Source: Albidovulum sp. (lineage in GTDB: Bacteria; Pseudomonadota; Alphaproteobacteria; Rhodobacterales; Rhodobacteraceae). Taken from it: a stretch of 64,000 bases of DNA. This document shows, in pieces, positions 45,013-53,790 of this stretch. A model generated the notes under the pieces. It was not told the origin of the DNA. It was given only the letters and a program-made list of their open reading frames with translations, and did not search any database. The stretch is taken from contig JAPPFL010000071.1 in assembly GCA_028823855.1 (NCBI GenBank), positions 1 through 64,000 on the forward strand. Reading direction: 5' to 3'. How positions within the stretch are numbered: position 1 is the stretch's first letter; each line of letters begins with the position of its first letter. The position numbers and the translations under genes were made by a program.

Positions 45013-45738
45013 ATGAAGTCGATGTCGATTAATGATTTGGTTCCAAAGGAACTTTTGGCCAAAAGGCGGCCTAGCCTTGCCGACGAGGCGGCGGAAAAAC
45101 TCCGCGATCTGATACTCCTTGAAAAGCTGCCTCCGGGCCTTTCTCTAAACGAGCGCGAACTTTCCGAGATTCTCGGGATCAGCCGAACGCCCGTGAGGGA
45201 GGCGATACGCCAGCTTGAATTCGATGGCTTGGTGGAATACGGCGCAACAAGGCGGCCGAGCGTTGCCGACCCGTCCATGGAAGTTCTTTCGCAGTGGCTA
45301 ATGATTCAGGGGGCTTTGGAAGGCTTGGCGGGCGAGCAGGCCTGCTTTCTTGCGACAGACAAGGAACTCGAGCACATTAAGAAACTGCAGGATCAAATGA
45401 TCGAGCTTACCTACACCGATGATCGCCTGAGACTATTCGGCATCGATATGGAGTTTCATCGCGCCATAGTTGCGGCGGCCCGCAACCCCTCGCTCGTCGA
45501 AATCCACAATTGCTACAATGCAAGGCTTTGGCGGGCACGATTCGTTTCTTCGCAAAGGCGATCGAACAGAGAAGTGCAAACTCGAAAGCATCAGGATATC
45601 GTTGATTCTCTTTTGGCGAGAGACTGCGACGCCGCTTCCACCGCGCTCGTTACTCACTTGCGAAACGCGATCGGCAACATCAAGGCGGCAAAAACTGAAC
45701 AAGCATCCGATCAAATCCCTGCCGGCGCAAATGCTTGA
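45013..45738 (+). CDS. GntR-family regulator with FCD ligand domain
   Basis: A 241-aa transcription factor. The winged helix is at about residues 20-88: LADEAAEKLRDLILLEKLPP, then LNERELSEILGISRTPVREA, the recognition helix, then LEFDGLVEY. The all-helical FCD effector domain follows, with the metal/ligand pattern D-x-x-F-H in IDMEFHRAIV near residue 149. It is divergent from the transporter-sulfatase arm, and its stop overlaps the ATG of the formylglycine-generating enzyme gene. It therefore probably senses the imported molecule or a product and controls both arms through the GGTATACC sites. Confidence 0.93.
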   Translation: MKSMSINDLVPKELLAKRRPSLADEAAEKLRDLILLEKLPPGLSLNERELSEILGISRTPVREAIRQLEFDGLVEYGATRRPSVADPSMEVLSQWLMIQGALEGLAGEQACFLATDKELEHIKKLQDQMIELTYTDDRLRLFGIDMEFHRAIVAAARNPSLVEIHNCYNARLWRARFVSSQRRSNREVQTRKHQDIVDSLLARDCDAASTALVTHLRNAIGNIKAAKTEQASDQIPAGANA

Positions 45739-46724
45739 TGGCGCGTAAACGAATTCGTTCCAGTCGCTTCGATTCATGCCAAGGGGGCGGCACTAGCAAT
45801 TTACCGAAAGGATTGCCTAAAGGCGGATCGAATTGCCATGCGGACAATTCGGGCATCGTGAGGATTCCCGGCGGCGAAGCGCTGGTGGGCACCGGAAGCC
45901 CGGTCATTGCCTTTGATGGTGAATATCCGTTGCGCCGAAAAAAAATTTTGCCGTTTTGGATTGACGCGACAGTAGTCACGAATGCGCGGTTTCAGGCTTT
46001 CGCTGAAGCGACCGGGTATCGAACCGAGGCGGAAAGGATCGGCGACTCCTTCGTCTTCGCCAATTTTTTGCCCGAGGGCGCGCGCGCAAAAGAGCCATTG
46101 GCGGCTGCTCCCTGGTGGCTCCTCGTCGAGGGCGCGTGTTGGCGCCGCGTTCATGGCCCTGGAAGCGAGAACGCCTGGAATCCGGATCATCCCGTCGTCC
46201 AAGTGACTTGGAATGACGCTTGCGCTTTCGCGAAGTGGGCTGGCGGCCGCCTGCCGACGGAGGCCGAGTGGGAGCACGCCGCGAGGGGAGGCCTGGAAGA
46301 CGTGAGGTTTCCGTGGGGCGACCGGGCGCCCGACGACAAAAAATTTTTTCCCTGCAACGTTTGGCAGGGCCGGTTCCCCGAAACCGACCTGGGGCTGGAC
46401 GGCTTCGCGGGCATCGCGCCTGCACGGTCTTTCGCTCCGAATTCATTTGGCCTCTACAATATGGTTGGCAATGTATGGGAGTGGACATCGCAGCCTTTCA
46501 AAGTTCGATCCTTAAAGAAGAGAGCAGCTTCGCTTCATGCCTCAAAAAAGGGTTTCAAGCTGGTCAAGGGCGGATCTTTCTTGTGCCATGCTAGCTATTG
46601 CTTCCGATATCGCATTGCGGCCCGCAGCGGCACATCCCCCGATAGCTCGACTTCGCATCAGGGATTCAGGCTGGTATACGATCGGCAAGCCGGGCGGGGT
46701 CCCGGCGGTCGTTCAGAAATTTAG
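45738..46724 (+). CDS. Formylglycine-generating enzyme (SUMF1/FGE family)
   Basis: A 328-aa protein that converts the cysteine of sulfatase C-x-P-x-R motifs to formylglycine using oxygen and copper. The decisive feature is GGSFLCHASYCFRYRIAARS, with C283 and C288 five residues apart, matching the catalytic copper-binding pair of FGE (C336/C341 in the human enzyme). Other family blocks are HPVVQVTWNDACAFAKWAGG, RLPTEAEWEHAARGG and NMVGNVWEWTSQPF. Many SUMF1-like proteins lack the two cysteines; this one keeps them, so it should be active. The ATG overlaps the TGA of the GntR gene (TGATG). Its targets are most likely the two sulfatases at 37.6-40.7 kb. Confidence 0.93.
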   Translation: MARKRIRSSRFDSCQGGGTSNLPKGLPKGGSNCHADNSGIVRIPGGEALVGTGSPVIAFDGEYPLRRKKILPFWIDATVVTNARFQAFAEATGYRTEAERIGDSFVFANFLPEGARAKEPLAAAPWWLLVEGACWRRVHGPGSENAWNPDHPVVQVTWNDACAFAKWAGGRLPTEAEWEHAARGGLEDVRFPWGDRAPDDKKFFPCNVWQGRFPETDLGLDGFAGIAPARSFAPNSFGLYNMVGNVWEWTSQPFKVRSLKKRAASLHASKKGFKLVKGGSFLCHASYCFRYRIAARSGTSPDSSTSHQGFRLVYDRQAGRGPGGRSEI

Positions 46725-47504
46725 GGAGCGAGCGCGACATCGTTTCTTCACGCAGATTTGCGAAACAGCGCCGGACGCTCAGGCAGGCAATCACAGATCC
46801 GCAATGTCGGGTCGTTCGCGGGAACAATCGCCGCGCCGCCCGTAGTCCAAGCGTCGTTCCTAGAGAAACCGGCTTACGCTGTAAATTCGACTGCGTCTCA
46901 AAAAAAATCCGAATGACTTGTTCGAAGTGCAAAAGGGGCTCTCGCAACGAAATTAATCGCGCCCGAATTTAAACCAAGCTTCTTGCAACTCATTGAAACT
47001 GCAAAATTCTCGATGCGCAATGCCGCGATCGGACCGCGATAGAAAGGCAATCTCGAAAGCGGGCTGACGGCGGTTCGAAAATGAACGGCGAATCGCCTTG
47101 AGCGTGCCGCCAGGCGAAATGTCCGCGAAAAATTAAGGGTATGACGCCTTGCCGCAATTGCGAAATTGGGATTTTTGCTTACTCCGCGCGATCACGTCCG
47201 AAAAGCGATCGTTTTCCGGATATCAAGGGAATTGCCACTCGGCGGCGCACTTAGGGCCATCCATGCTCGCCGGGCAAGCAGAAAAGCCGCCATGACGGCG
47301 AGCAACGACCCGCTCCGGCCCGCCATTGGCAGGACAAAAGACGGAAGCGGCCCCGTTTCGACGCCGCCAGAAATCTCGCATCCAGGCGGAAAAGGCGAGA
47401 CTTCAGTGACCTGAGAGACAGCGAATGGCCGAAATTTGGAGCGAGAATCCGAAACTGCGCACGCACTCCGGATCCGCCCGAGTACGCCTTTTGCGAATGG
47501 ACGC
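46725..47504. other. Intergenic region with no recognised gene
   Basis: About 780 bases between the FGE gene and galU, which point toward each other. It should contain transcription ends for both. Only short, unrecognised frames occur, and no hairpin with T-run was found by eye. Confidence 0.4.
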
Positions 47505-48398
47505 CTAGGATCTTCCTTCCCGCTCGTTCAATCTGGTTCTTAGCAAGTCAAGAAATCGAGTCCCGAATTCTTCGTGCCCGATGGCAAAATCAACGATGGC
47601 TTCCAAATAGCCGAACTTGCTTCCGCAATCATACCTCGTGCCGCAAAATTCCAAACCCTTAACGCAACCCTTTTTTGCGAGAGCGTCAATCGCGTCGGCT
47701 AGCTGGATTTCTCCATTGACGCCCGGTTTCTGATTGCAAAGCTCGTCGAATATTTCCGGACGAAATACATATCTGCCCAGTGAAGCCAAATTTGAAGGGG
47801 CATTCTCAATTGAGGGCTTTTCGACAAGTCCTCTAATTTCCACCAACGGGCCGGGAAGTCCTTCGCTAGACGGTTCAAGGATGCCGTAGTCGGAAACGTC
47901 GTCATTGCCGATAACCGAAAATGCGATAATGGAGTCGCCAGTATTTCCAAAGGCGTTGGCTAGCGCCGCAGTGGGAGGCGGGTCGTCCTGCATCAGGTCG
48001 TCAGCTAGCAGCACTGCGAATGGCTCGTTGTCCACGACAGGCCTGGCACAGAGCACCGCATCACCGAGGCCATTCGGCTTCGGTTGACGCAAGAAAATGC
48101 AATTGACGCCTCGCGGAACGATATTGCGAATGGATTCCCGCAATTCGTCATCGCCCTTAGCTTCCAATGCCGATTCGAGTTCCGGATTCGAATCAAAGTG
48201 GTCTTCAATCGCCCGCTTCGTCCTTCCCGTCACGAATATCAGCTGTTCAATGCCCGCCTCGATGGCTTCTTCCACGGCATACTGAACGAGAGGTTTGTCA
48301 ATTATCGGAAGCAACTCCTTCGGCATTGCCTTCGTCGCGGGCAAAAAGCGCGTGCCGAGACCTGCGACAGGAAAAACAGCCTTTCGAATTTTCGCCAT
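47505..48398 (-). CDS. galU: UTP-glucose-1-phosphate uridylyltransferase
   Basis: A 297-aa cytoplasmic enzyme that makes UDP-glucose from UTP and glucose 1-phosphate for cell-envelope sugars. The nucleotide-binding loop is AGLGTRFLPATKAMPKELLP at residues 12-31. Further conserved parts are VEEAIEAGIEQLIFVTGRTK, LGDAVLCARPVV, and VLLADDLM with the metal aspartate. VEKPSIENAPSNLASLGRYV and GEIQLADAID follow near 205 and 240. I start at the ATG at 48398 because the family begins KIRKAVFPVAGLGTRF. It stands alone. Confidence 0.95.
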   Translation of the reverse strand: MAKIRKAVFPVAGLGTRFLPATKAMPKELLPIIDKPLVQYAVEEAIEAGIEQLIFVTGRTKRAIEDHFDSNPELESALEAKGDDELRESIRNIVPRGVNCIFLRQPKPNGLGDAVLCARPVVDNEPFAVLLADDLMQDDPPPTAALANAFGNTGDSIIAFSVIGNDDVSDYGILEPSSEGLPGPLVEIRGLVEKPSIENAPSNLASLGRYVFRPEIFDELCNQKPGVNGEIQLADAIDALAKKGCVKGLEFCGTRYDCGSKFGYLEAIVDFAIGHEEFGTRFLDLLRTRLNEREGRS

Positions 48399-48688
48399 GG
48401 CTCCTTCTCTAAAGCGATCATATGCCTCGCGACGACGCAAGCCGCCTGCGGATACGTCAAAATCCCCGGCAGCGCCAATATACATTAGAAACGGAGATTC
48501 TTCGCATTTGACCCAATGACTTCGCCGATTGCCCGAGTGATGCGAACCGGCCCCGACGATTCATCGACCGTATCGCTTCGGTCGCACCTTGGAACGCGCG
48601 CAGCGACCTAGCCCGATAAATTTACCGCTTGCCTGAATCGCCATTGCGTTCCATTCAGTATAAGCATAGCCGATTTTAGAGGAATAGC

Positions 48689-49609
48689 ATGACCGAAAAG
48701 CATGCGCCCAAGGGCGTTTACGCGGCCGTCGCAACGCCGGTTGCCACCGACTTCAGCCCCGACCTGCCGCGCTTTCTAAATCACTGCCGCTGGCTTTTGT
48801 CCAACGGCTGCGTAGGGCTGGCGCCATTGGGTACCACAGGCGAAGGCAACTCGCTTGGACTTGACGACCGCCGACGAATTCTGGATTCCATGGCCCAAAA
48901 CGGCCTGCCCATGGACAGAGTCATTGCGGGCACCGGATCGGCCTCCATCGACGATGCCGTGGAACTGTCCAAGTTTGCCTTGGATACCGGCGTCAACGGA
49001 CTCCTAATGTTGCCGCCATTCTACTACAAGAACCCGTCTGAGGACGGCCTCTTCAAATTTTTTGCGACTGTTGCCGAACGCCTCGCCGAGCGATCGCCAC
49101 GAATATTCCTTTATCATTTTCCTCAGATTTCGGCGGTTCCCTTTACAGTTCCGCTAACTGCCCGGCTTCGAGAGGCGTTTCCCGGAGTATTCGTCGGCCT
49201 CAAGGACAGCGGCGGCGATTTCGAAACCACGCGCGCGTTCGTCGAAGCCTTTCCGGGCTTCGAGGCATTTTCAGGCACAGAAACATTCGCTGCCGAAAAT
49301 CTGGCAATTGGAGGCTGGGGCTGCATATCGGCCACGGCCAACTTGACCGCTCCCATTGTCGCCAGGAGAATTGCTGAAAAAGATCCCGGCCGGCAAGCCG
49401 AACTCGACGAAAAGATAAACGAACTTCGCAGCGCAATTTCGTCGGTCCACAATATCGGAGGATCCAAGGGGGCGCTGTCCGTCTTCCGCCGCGACCCGGA
49501 CTGGAAGCGGGTAATTCCCCCAAACGCCGAGATTAGCTTTGAAAAAGCCAGCGAGCTAGCGCAGGAGTTGAATCGAATCGCCGGTCTTGAACAGTTTTTC
49601 CGGTCATGA
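48689..49609 (+). CDS. Dihydrodipicolinate synthase-family aldolase/lyase
   Basis: A 306-aa TIM-barrel class I aldolase. The Schiff-base lysine is K172 in GVFVGLKDSGGD, the catalytic tyrosine is Y142 in FLYHFPQ, and the pyruvate-carboxylate loop is GTTGEG at residues 48-53. Members of this family make dihydrodipicolinate or cleave sialic acid, 2-keto-3-deoxy sugar acids or similar aldols. The YHFPQ form differs from the YN(V/I)P of true DapA, so a catabolic or unknown reaction is likely. AGAGGA precedes the ATG. Neighbours (galU, an aminotransferase) do not fix the substrate. Confidence 0.88.
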   Translation: MTEKHAPKGVYAAVATPVATDFSPDLPRFLNHCRWLLSNGCVGLAPLGTTGEGNSLGLDDRRRILDSMAQNGLPMDRVIAGTGSASIDDAVELSKFALDTGVNGLLMLPPFYYKNPSEDGLFKFFATVAERLAERSPRIFLYHFPQISAVPFTVPLTARLREAFPGVFVGLKDSGGDFETTRAFVEAFPGFEAFSGTETFAAENLAIGGWGCISATANLTAPIVARRIAEKDPGRQAELDEKINELRSAISSVHNIGGSKGALSVFRRDPDWKRVIPPNAEISFEKASELAQELNRIAGLEQFFRS

Positions 49610-49741
49610 GCGTCGCCGACTAAGAATCCGTTCGCTCTGCGGCAGTTCCATTCTACCCCATGCGGTCCCTTTCGGAGAGCGGAAAGCAAATCGGATCGAT
49701 GGCGCTTCCAGGCGCAAGCGGATTTTTCAGGTACTGTTCAT

Positions 49742-50941
49742 TCAGGAGAGCGAAGCTACGGCATCGCCTATTCTAGCGCATGCGGCGGCCAGTATTTCAT
49801 CGGATTGCGCGAAGCACAGCCTGAAGTAGCCGGGGCATCCGAACTCGGCGCCGGGCACTACTGCGGCTCCCGAGGCTTGAAGCAGGTATTCGCCGACTTC
49901 GGAGTCGTTGCGAAGCAGCGTCCCGGCGGGCGTCCTTCTGCCGTACAATTCCTCGCATCCTACAAAATGATAAAACGCTCCTTCCGGCTGGCTGGCGGCT
50001 AGGCCCGGTATTGCCGACAACCGGTCAAAAACCAGGTTTCTCCGCGTTTGGTACGCAAGCCTCCAATCCTCCAGAAATTCCTTTGGCCCCCGCAGCGCGG
50101 CGAGGGCGGCGGCTTGGCTGACCGAGGAAGGGTTGGTCGTAGATTGGCCCTGCAATTTCGCCATCGCGGAAACCAGCCTATCCGGTCCCGCGGCGTATCC
50201 TATCCGCCAGCCTGTCATTGCATGCGACTTGGAAAGCCCGTTGACGGTCAAAGTGCGATCCCGGAGGTCCGGCGCAACTTCCGCCATAGTTGCGAATTTA
50301 GCGCCGTCGAATACGATTTTCTCGTAAATGTCATCACACATGACCGCTACGCGCGGATGCCGGCGAATGACGTCCGCCAACGCCAGCAGATCATCTTTTC
50401 CGTAGACGGCTCCGGACGGATTGCAGGGAGAATTGAGAATGACCCAGCGCGTTTTTTCAGTTATTGACTTTTCCAAGTCATCCGCGCTTAGCTTGAAACC
50501 TGCTTTCGCCGGGCACGCGACAATTACCGGATTGCCGTCGGCGATAATTACCATATCCGGGTAGCTTACCCAATACGGCGCAGGAATGATGACTTCGTCG
50601 CCAGGGTTGACAGATGCTACCAAGGCATTGAAAATCAATTGCTTGGCTCCCGTACCGACGATAATCTGGCCAATGCCGCATTCCAGGTCGAATTCCTTTC
50701 GAAGCATGTCCGCGATCGCTTCTCTCAGTGCCGGGGTGCCCTCGACGGCAGTATAGCGGGTCTGCCCTGACAAGGCCGCTTCGTACGCGGCCGTAATAAC
50801 GAAGCTCGGGGTATCGAAATCGGGCTCGCCGGTCGCGAGCTGGTAGACCTCTCTGCCCGCCTCCTTCATTTCTCGCGCGATTTGAGACAATCGCGCAGTT
50901 CCGGATTCTTTCGCCCTGGCTAGTTTACGGCTAATCTGCAT
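49742..50941 (-). CDS. Aspartate-type aminotransferase (class I, PLP-dependent)
   Basis: A 399-aa fold-type I aminotransferase. The PLP lysine is in VNGLSKSHAMTGWRIGYAAG near residue 237 (S-K-x-x-x-x-x-GWRxGY). The pyridoxal-contact residues are in LNSPCNPSGAVYGK near 170 and MCDDIYEKIVFDG near 203. The N-terminus SQIAREMKEAGREVYQLATG followed by EPDFDTP is typical of the I-gamma branch of bacterial aspartate aminotransferases. AGGAG lies before the ATG. It would transfer amino groups between aspartate or another amino acid and 2-oxoglutarate. A 13-bp inverted repeat lies just upstream. Confidence 0.93.
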   Translation of the reverse strand: MQISRKLARAKESGTARLSQIAREMKEAGREVYQLATGEPDFDTPSFVITAAYEAALSGQTRYTAVEGTPALREAIADMLRKEFDLECGIGQIIVGTGAKQLIFNALVASVNPGDEVIIPAPYWVSYPDMVIIADGNPVIVACPAKAGFKLSADDLEKSITEKTRWVILNSPCNPSGAVYGKDDLLALADVIRRHPRVAVMCDDIYEKIVFDGAKFATMAEVAPDLRDRTLTVNGLSKSHAMTGWRIGYAAGPDRLVSAMAKLQGQSTTNPSSVSQAAALAALRGPKEFLEDWRLAYQTRRNLVFDRLSAIPGLAASQPEGAFYHFVGCEELYGRRTPAGTLLRNDSEVGEYLLQASGAAVVPGAEFGCPGYFRLCFAQSDEILAAACARIGDAVASLS

Positions 50942-50994
50942 GTGATTCTCCTAGATGGAGACTCACTATGGGGCATGATCTGCGCGCCGAAAAG

Positions 50995-51032
50995 ACCTCT
51001 TCCGAAAATATTCAGCGGATTTCGGAAGAGGT
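50995..51032. repeat. 13-bp inverted repeat upstream of the aminotransferase gene
   Basis: ACCTCTTCCGAAA at 50995-51007 is followed after 12 bases by its exact complement at 51020-51032. It is 54 bases upstream of the aminotransferase start, in the gap shared with the divergent maleylacetoacetate isomerase gene. It could be an operator or an RNA hairpin in the 5' leader. There is no T-run to make it a terminator. Confidence 0.7.
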
Positions 51033-51041
51033 GCCGAGCGC

Positions 51042-51458
51042 AGCCTAAAGTCATTCGCCGCCAAATCATTCGCATGCCGAGAATTGAATAGTTTCCAGCG
51101 TTGCGCGAGCCGCTTTTGATTCTTCTGAAGCGGGCATAGCGCGCGGGGCGGAAGCGTTGAGGCGAACGGAATCGCGTCGCCCAACGCAAGGTCTACCCGA
51201 AGTATCCCAATGCGGAACTAAACCCGCAATTTCATATCTTGGCTAGCAATCTCCAAATGAATCGTGAATTTCGTCGCGCACTCGCATATGCGTCTATGTC
51301 GGTTTCAATGCCGTCGTTGCCACTTGCGCCCGGCCTAGGACTTTCATTATGAGATGCCATCTAGCCGCAATCGAATTCGGCGCCGGGAACGCGGCCTCCA
51401 ATTGCCTTCGTAGCGCGTTCAACCGGGCAGTCAGCAAAACCGGAGTAGAGCAATTTCT
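51042..51458. other. Divergent promoter region between the aminotransferase and maiA
   Basis: About 420 bases beyond the inverted repeat. No gene recognised. It should carry promoters for both directions, which I cannot place. Confidence 0.4.
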
Positions 51459-52097
51459 ATAGTTCTTTTCGACTACTGGCGTTCTTCGGCATCCTACAGA
51501 GTGCGAATCGCGCTTGGCCTCGCAGGTTTGGAATTCGAGCCCGTGCAGGTGAATCTGCTCGAATGCGAACACAGATCGGCTGCGCACAGGTCGAGAAATC
51601 CGCAGGGACTGGTTCCGGCGCTTGAAATCGACGGCATTGTCATTACTCAGTCGCTCGCGATCATCGAATATCTTCACGAGACCGGACGCGGCGAATTTCT
51701 GCACGGCAGCCCGAAAATCCGCGCCATGACGAGAGCTGTCGCGCAGGCGATCGCTATGGAGATTCACCCGGTTTGCAACCTGTCGGTGGCACGCCACGCC
51801 GTCGATGCATCGGACGGATCGATCGCCCTCGAGTCCTGGATGACGACTTTCATCCCAAGGGGGCTGGAGGCCGTCGAAGCAATGCTCGGACTTTTCGAAG
51901 ACGGGATATTCTGCTGCGGCGACAGGATTTCTATTGCGGATATCTGCTTGGTTCCGCAAGTCTACAACGCCAAGCGGTGGGGCGTGGATCTTTCGCCGTA
52001 CGGGCTAATCCGCGAAGCCGTTGCAGCCGCGGAAAAACTGCCGCAAGTGCGCGCCGCGCACCCCGATAATTTCAAGCCAAACGGAGTACGGACATGA
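51459..52097 (+). CDS. maiA: Maleylacetoacetate isomerase (zeta-class GST), start codon apparently ATA
   Basis: A glutathione-dependent isomerase that turns maleylacetoacetate into fumarylacetoacetate in tyrosine/homogentisate breakdown. The zeta-class signature SSASYRVRIALGLAGL lies at the very N-terminus. The glutathione-site block QGLVPALEIDGIVITQSLAI follows, then ISIADICLVPQVYNAKRW in the helical domain. The conserved N-terminus IVLFDYWRSSASY is encoded upstream of the first normal start (GTG at 51501), with no ATG, GTG or TTG before it. Where an ATG is expected stands ATA at 51459. A GTG start would delete the beta strand and catalytic serines. The end overlaps the thiolase ATG (ATGA). 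Expression of an active enzyme is doubtful unless a rare start is used. Confidence 0.8.
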   Translation: MVLFDYWRSSASYRVRIALGLAGLEFEPVQVNLLECEHRSAAHRSRNPQGLVPALEIDGIVITQSLAIIEYLHETGRGEFLHGSPKIRAMTRAVAQAIAMEIHPVCNLSVARHAVDASDGSIALESWMTTFIPRGLEAVEAMLGLFEDGIFCCGDRISIADICLVPQVYNAKRWGVDLSPYGLIREAVAAAEKLPQVRAAHPDNFKPNGVRT

Positions 52098-53269
52098 CCA
52101 ACGTTGTAATTTTGGACGGAGCGAGAACGGCGATCGGCACTTTCGGCGGAAGCCTTGCAGGAGTTCCGCCGATTGATCTCGGCGCAGCGGTCGCAAAGGA
52201 GGCGGTAGGCAGATCGGGGATCGAACCCGACATGATCGGCCACGTCGCGTTCGGCCACGTAATAAATACCGAGCCCCGCGACATGTACTTGTCGAGGGTT
52301 GCGGCAATTGACGCGGGAATCCCGGACAGCGTGCCCGCTATGAACGTTAATCGCCTATGCGGATCTGGAATTCAATCGATCGTTTCGGTCGTCCAATCCC
52401 TGCGCCTCGGCGACGCCGAGTTTGGTCTCGCCGGAGGAGCCGAGAGCATGAGCCGATCCCCCTATAGCGTGCAGTCGGCGCGGTGGGGTCAGAAAATGGG
52501 CGATACCAGAGCAATCGACATGATGACGGGCGCTCTAAGCTGCCCGTTCGGAACCGGTCACATGGGCGTTACAGCGGAAATCGTAGCGGAAGAGCACGGT
52601 ATCAGTCGCGAGGATCAGGACGAATTCGCCCTTGAAAGTCAACGAAGGGCTTCGGAAGCAATCGAAGAGGGGCGGTTTCGCGAACAAATCCTTCCTTTCG
52701 AAGTTCGGGTCCGGCGCGAAACATTAAACTTCGATACTGACGAGCACCCGAAGCCAACTTCGGAAGATGCGCTGGCAAGCCTTCGCGCGGTATTCAAGAA
52801 GGGCGGCACGGTTACGGCCGGCAACGCATCGGGTATCAACGACGGCGCCGCCGCGATTGTTCTGGCCCGCGAAGATTCTGCGGAAAAGTGTTCGGTCGAA
52901 CCGAAAGCTAAAATACTCGGCTACGCGCACGCAGGGGTAAGGCCCGAAACCATGGGTATCGGTCCCGTGCCCGCCGTTCGAAAGCTTCTGGACGAAACGG
53001 GGCTTTCAATCGGCGATTTCGATGTAATTGAATCGAATGAGGCCTTCGCGGCGCAGGCGGTGGCGGTCGCCAGGTCGCTTGATTTCGATCCCGGCAAGGT
53101 TAATCCCAACGGCGGAGCCATCGCGCTCGGACACCCGATCGGAGCGACTGGAACGATTATTGTCCTGAAAGCGCTTTACGAACTCAAGCGCACGGGAGGG
53201 AAAAAGGCGCTGGCAACCATGTGCATTGGCGGCGGCCAGGGCATTGCACTGGCGATCGAGAGCATATGA
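52094..53269 (+). CDS. Acetyl-CoA acetyltransferase (thiolase)
   Basis: A 391-aa thiolase that condenses two acetyl-CoA or splits acetoacetyl-CoA. The nucleophile is C89 in NRLCGSGIQS. The second active-site parts are ESNEAFAAQAVAVARSL, NPNGGAIALGHPIGATG (catalytic histidine) and CIGGGQGIA (second cysteine) at the C-terminus. It is coupled to the maleylacetoacetate isomerase gene by a four-base overlap. Acetoacetate is an end product of tyrosine degradation, so the pairing makes sense: this enzyme could handle acetoacetyl-CoA derived from it. Complete. Confidence 0.94.
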   Translation: MTNVVILDGARTAIGTFGGSLAGVPPIDLGAAVAKEAVGRSGIEPDMIGHVAFGHVINTEPRDMYLSRVAAIDAGIPDSVPAMNVNRLCGSGIQSIVSVVQSLRLGDAEFGLAGGAESMSRSPYSVQSARWGQKMGDTRAIDMMTGALSCPFGTGHMGVTAEIVAEEHGISREDQDEFALESQRRASEAIEEGRFREQILPFEVRVRRETLNFDTDEHPKPTSEDALASLRAVFKKGGTVTAGNASGINDGAAAIVLAREDSAEKCSVEPKAKILGYAHAGVRPETMGIGPVPAVRKLLDETGLSIGDFDVIESNEAFAAQAVAVARSLDFDPGKVNPNGGAIALGHPIGATGTIIVLKALYELKRTGGKKALATMCIGGGQGIALAIESI

Positions 53270-53318
53270 CCCGCGAAGAGAATCCCGGCGTCGGCGGGCG
53301 GTCTCGCCGAATACGGTC

Positions 53319-53714
53319 TCATCCGAATAGGACCTGGTGCATTGTGCGACCCGGGTAAAGTGTAAACAGGCCGGTGGCAACCAGGGCCGAAAGAAACAGA
53401 ATAGTCATGGTCATCTGGTGCGTGCGGATTTTTCTACGCCGAATGGCCGGCACGCCTGCGAACAACGACGCCAGCGCAACCAATGACAGCGCGTGAATTG
53501 GGCTGTACTTCCCGAACGATTTGATTTCATGGATGAACAGCACCGAATCGGCGACATAAACCATCGGGACGATCAAAATCCAGCCGGATACTCGATGGGA
53601 TTTCGTTCCCTTGGTGCGAATGAGTTGCGCTGTTCCAATTCCGAGGGCTCCGATCGCGACTCGCGCATGGCTTGGTATCGGCGGCAAGGAATTCAAGAGC
53701 GGTGCGAGTTGCAT
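53319..53714 (-). CDS. DUF2306-like predicted membrane protein
   Basis: A 131-aa protein with four hydrophobic segments. The pattern of HARVAIGALGIGTAQLIRTK, then HRVSGW, then IHALSLVALASLFAGVPA, then RTHQMTMTILFLSALVATGL, then a short tail HQVLFG, is that of DUF2306-type membrane proteins with conserved histidines. The function is unknown. The ATG at 53714 is the natural start; the frame extends upstream without a better one. It is divergent from adenine deaminase. Confidence 0.65.
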   Translation of the reverse strand: MQLAPLLNSLPPIPSHARVAIGALGIGTAQLIRTKGTKSHRVSGWILIVPMVYVADSVLFIHEIKSFGKYSPIHALSLVALASLFAGVPAIRRRKIRTHQMTMTILFLSALVATGLFTLYPGRTMHQVLFG

Positions 53715-53790
53715 CGGGAATTTCTTCGTGCGCCTTGAGCACGGCAGTTTCGGTTGGAGTGCGAAAGCGCTTGCGCAAGAAATGTAAATC

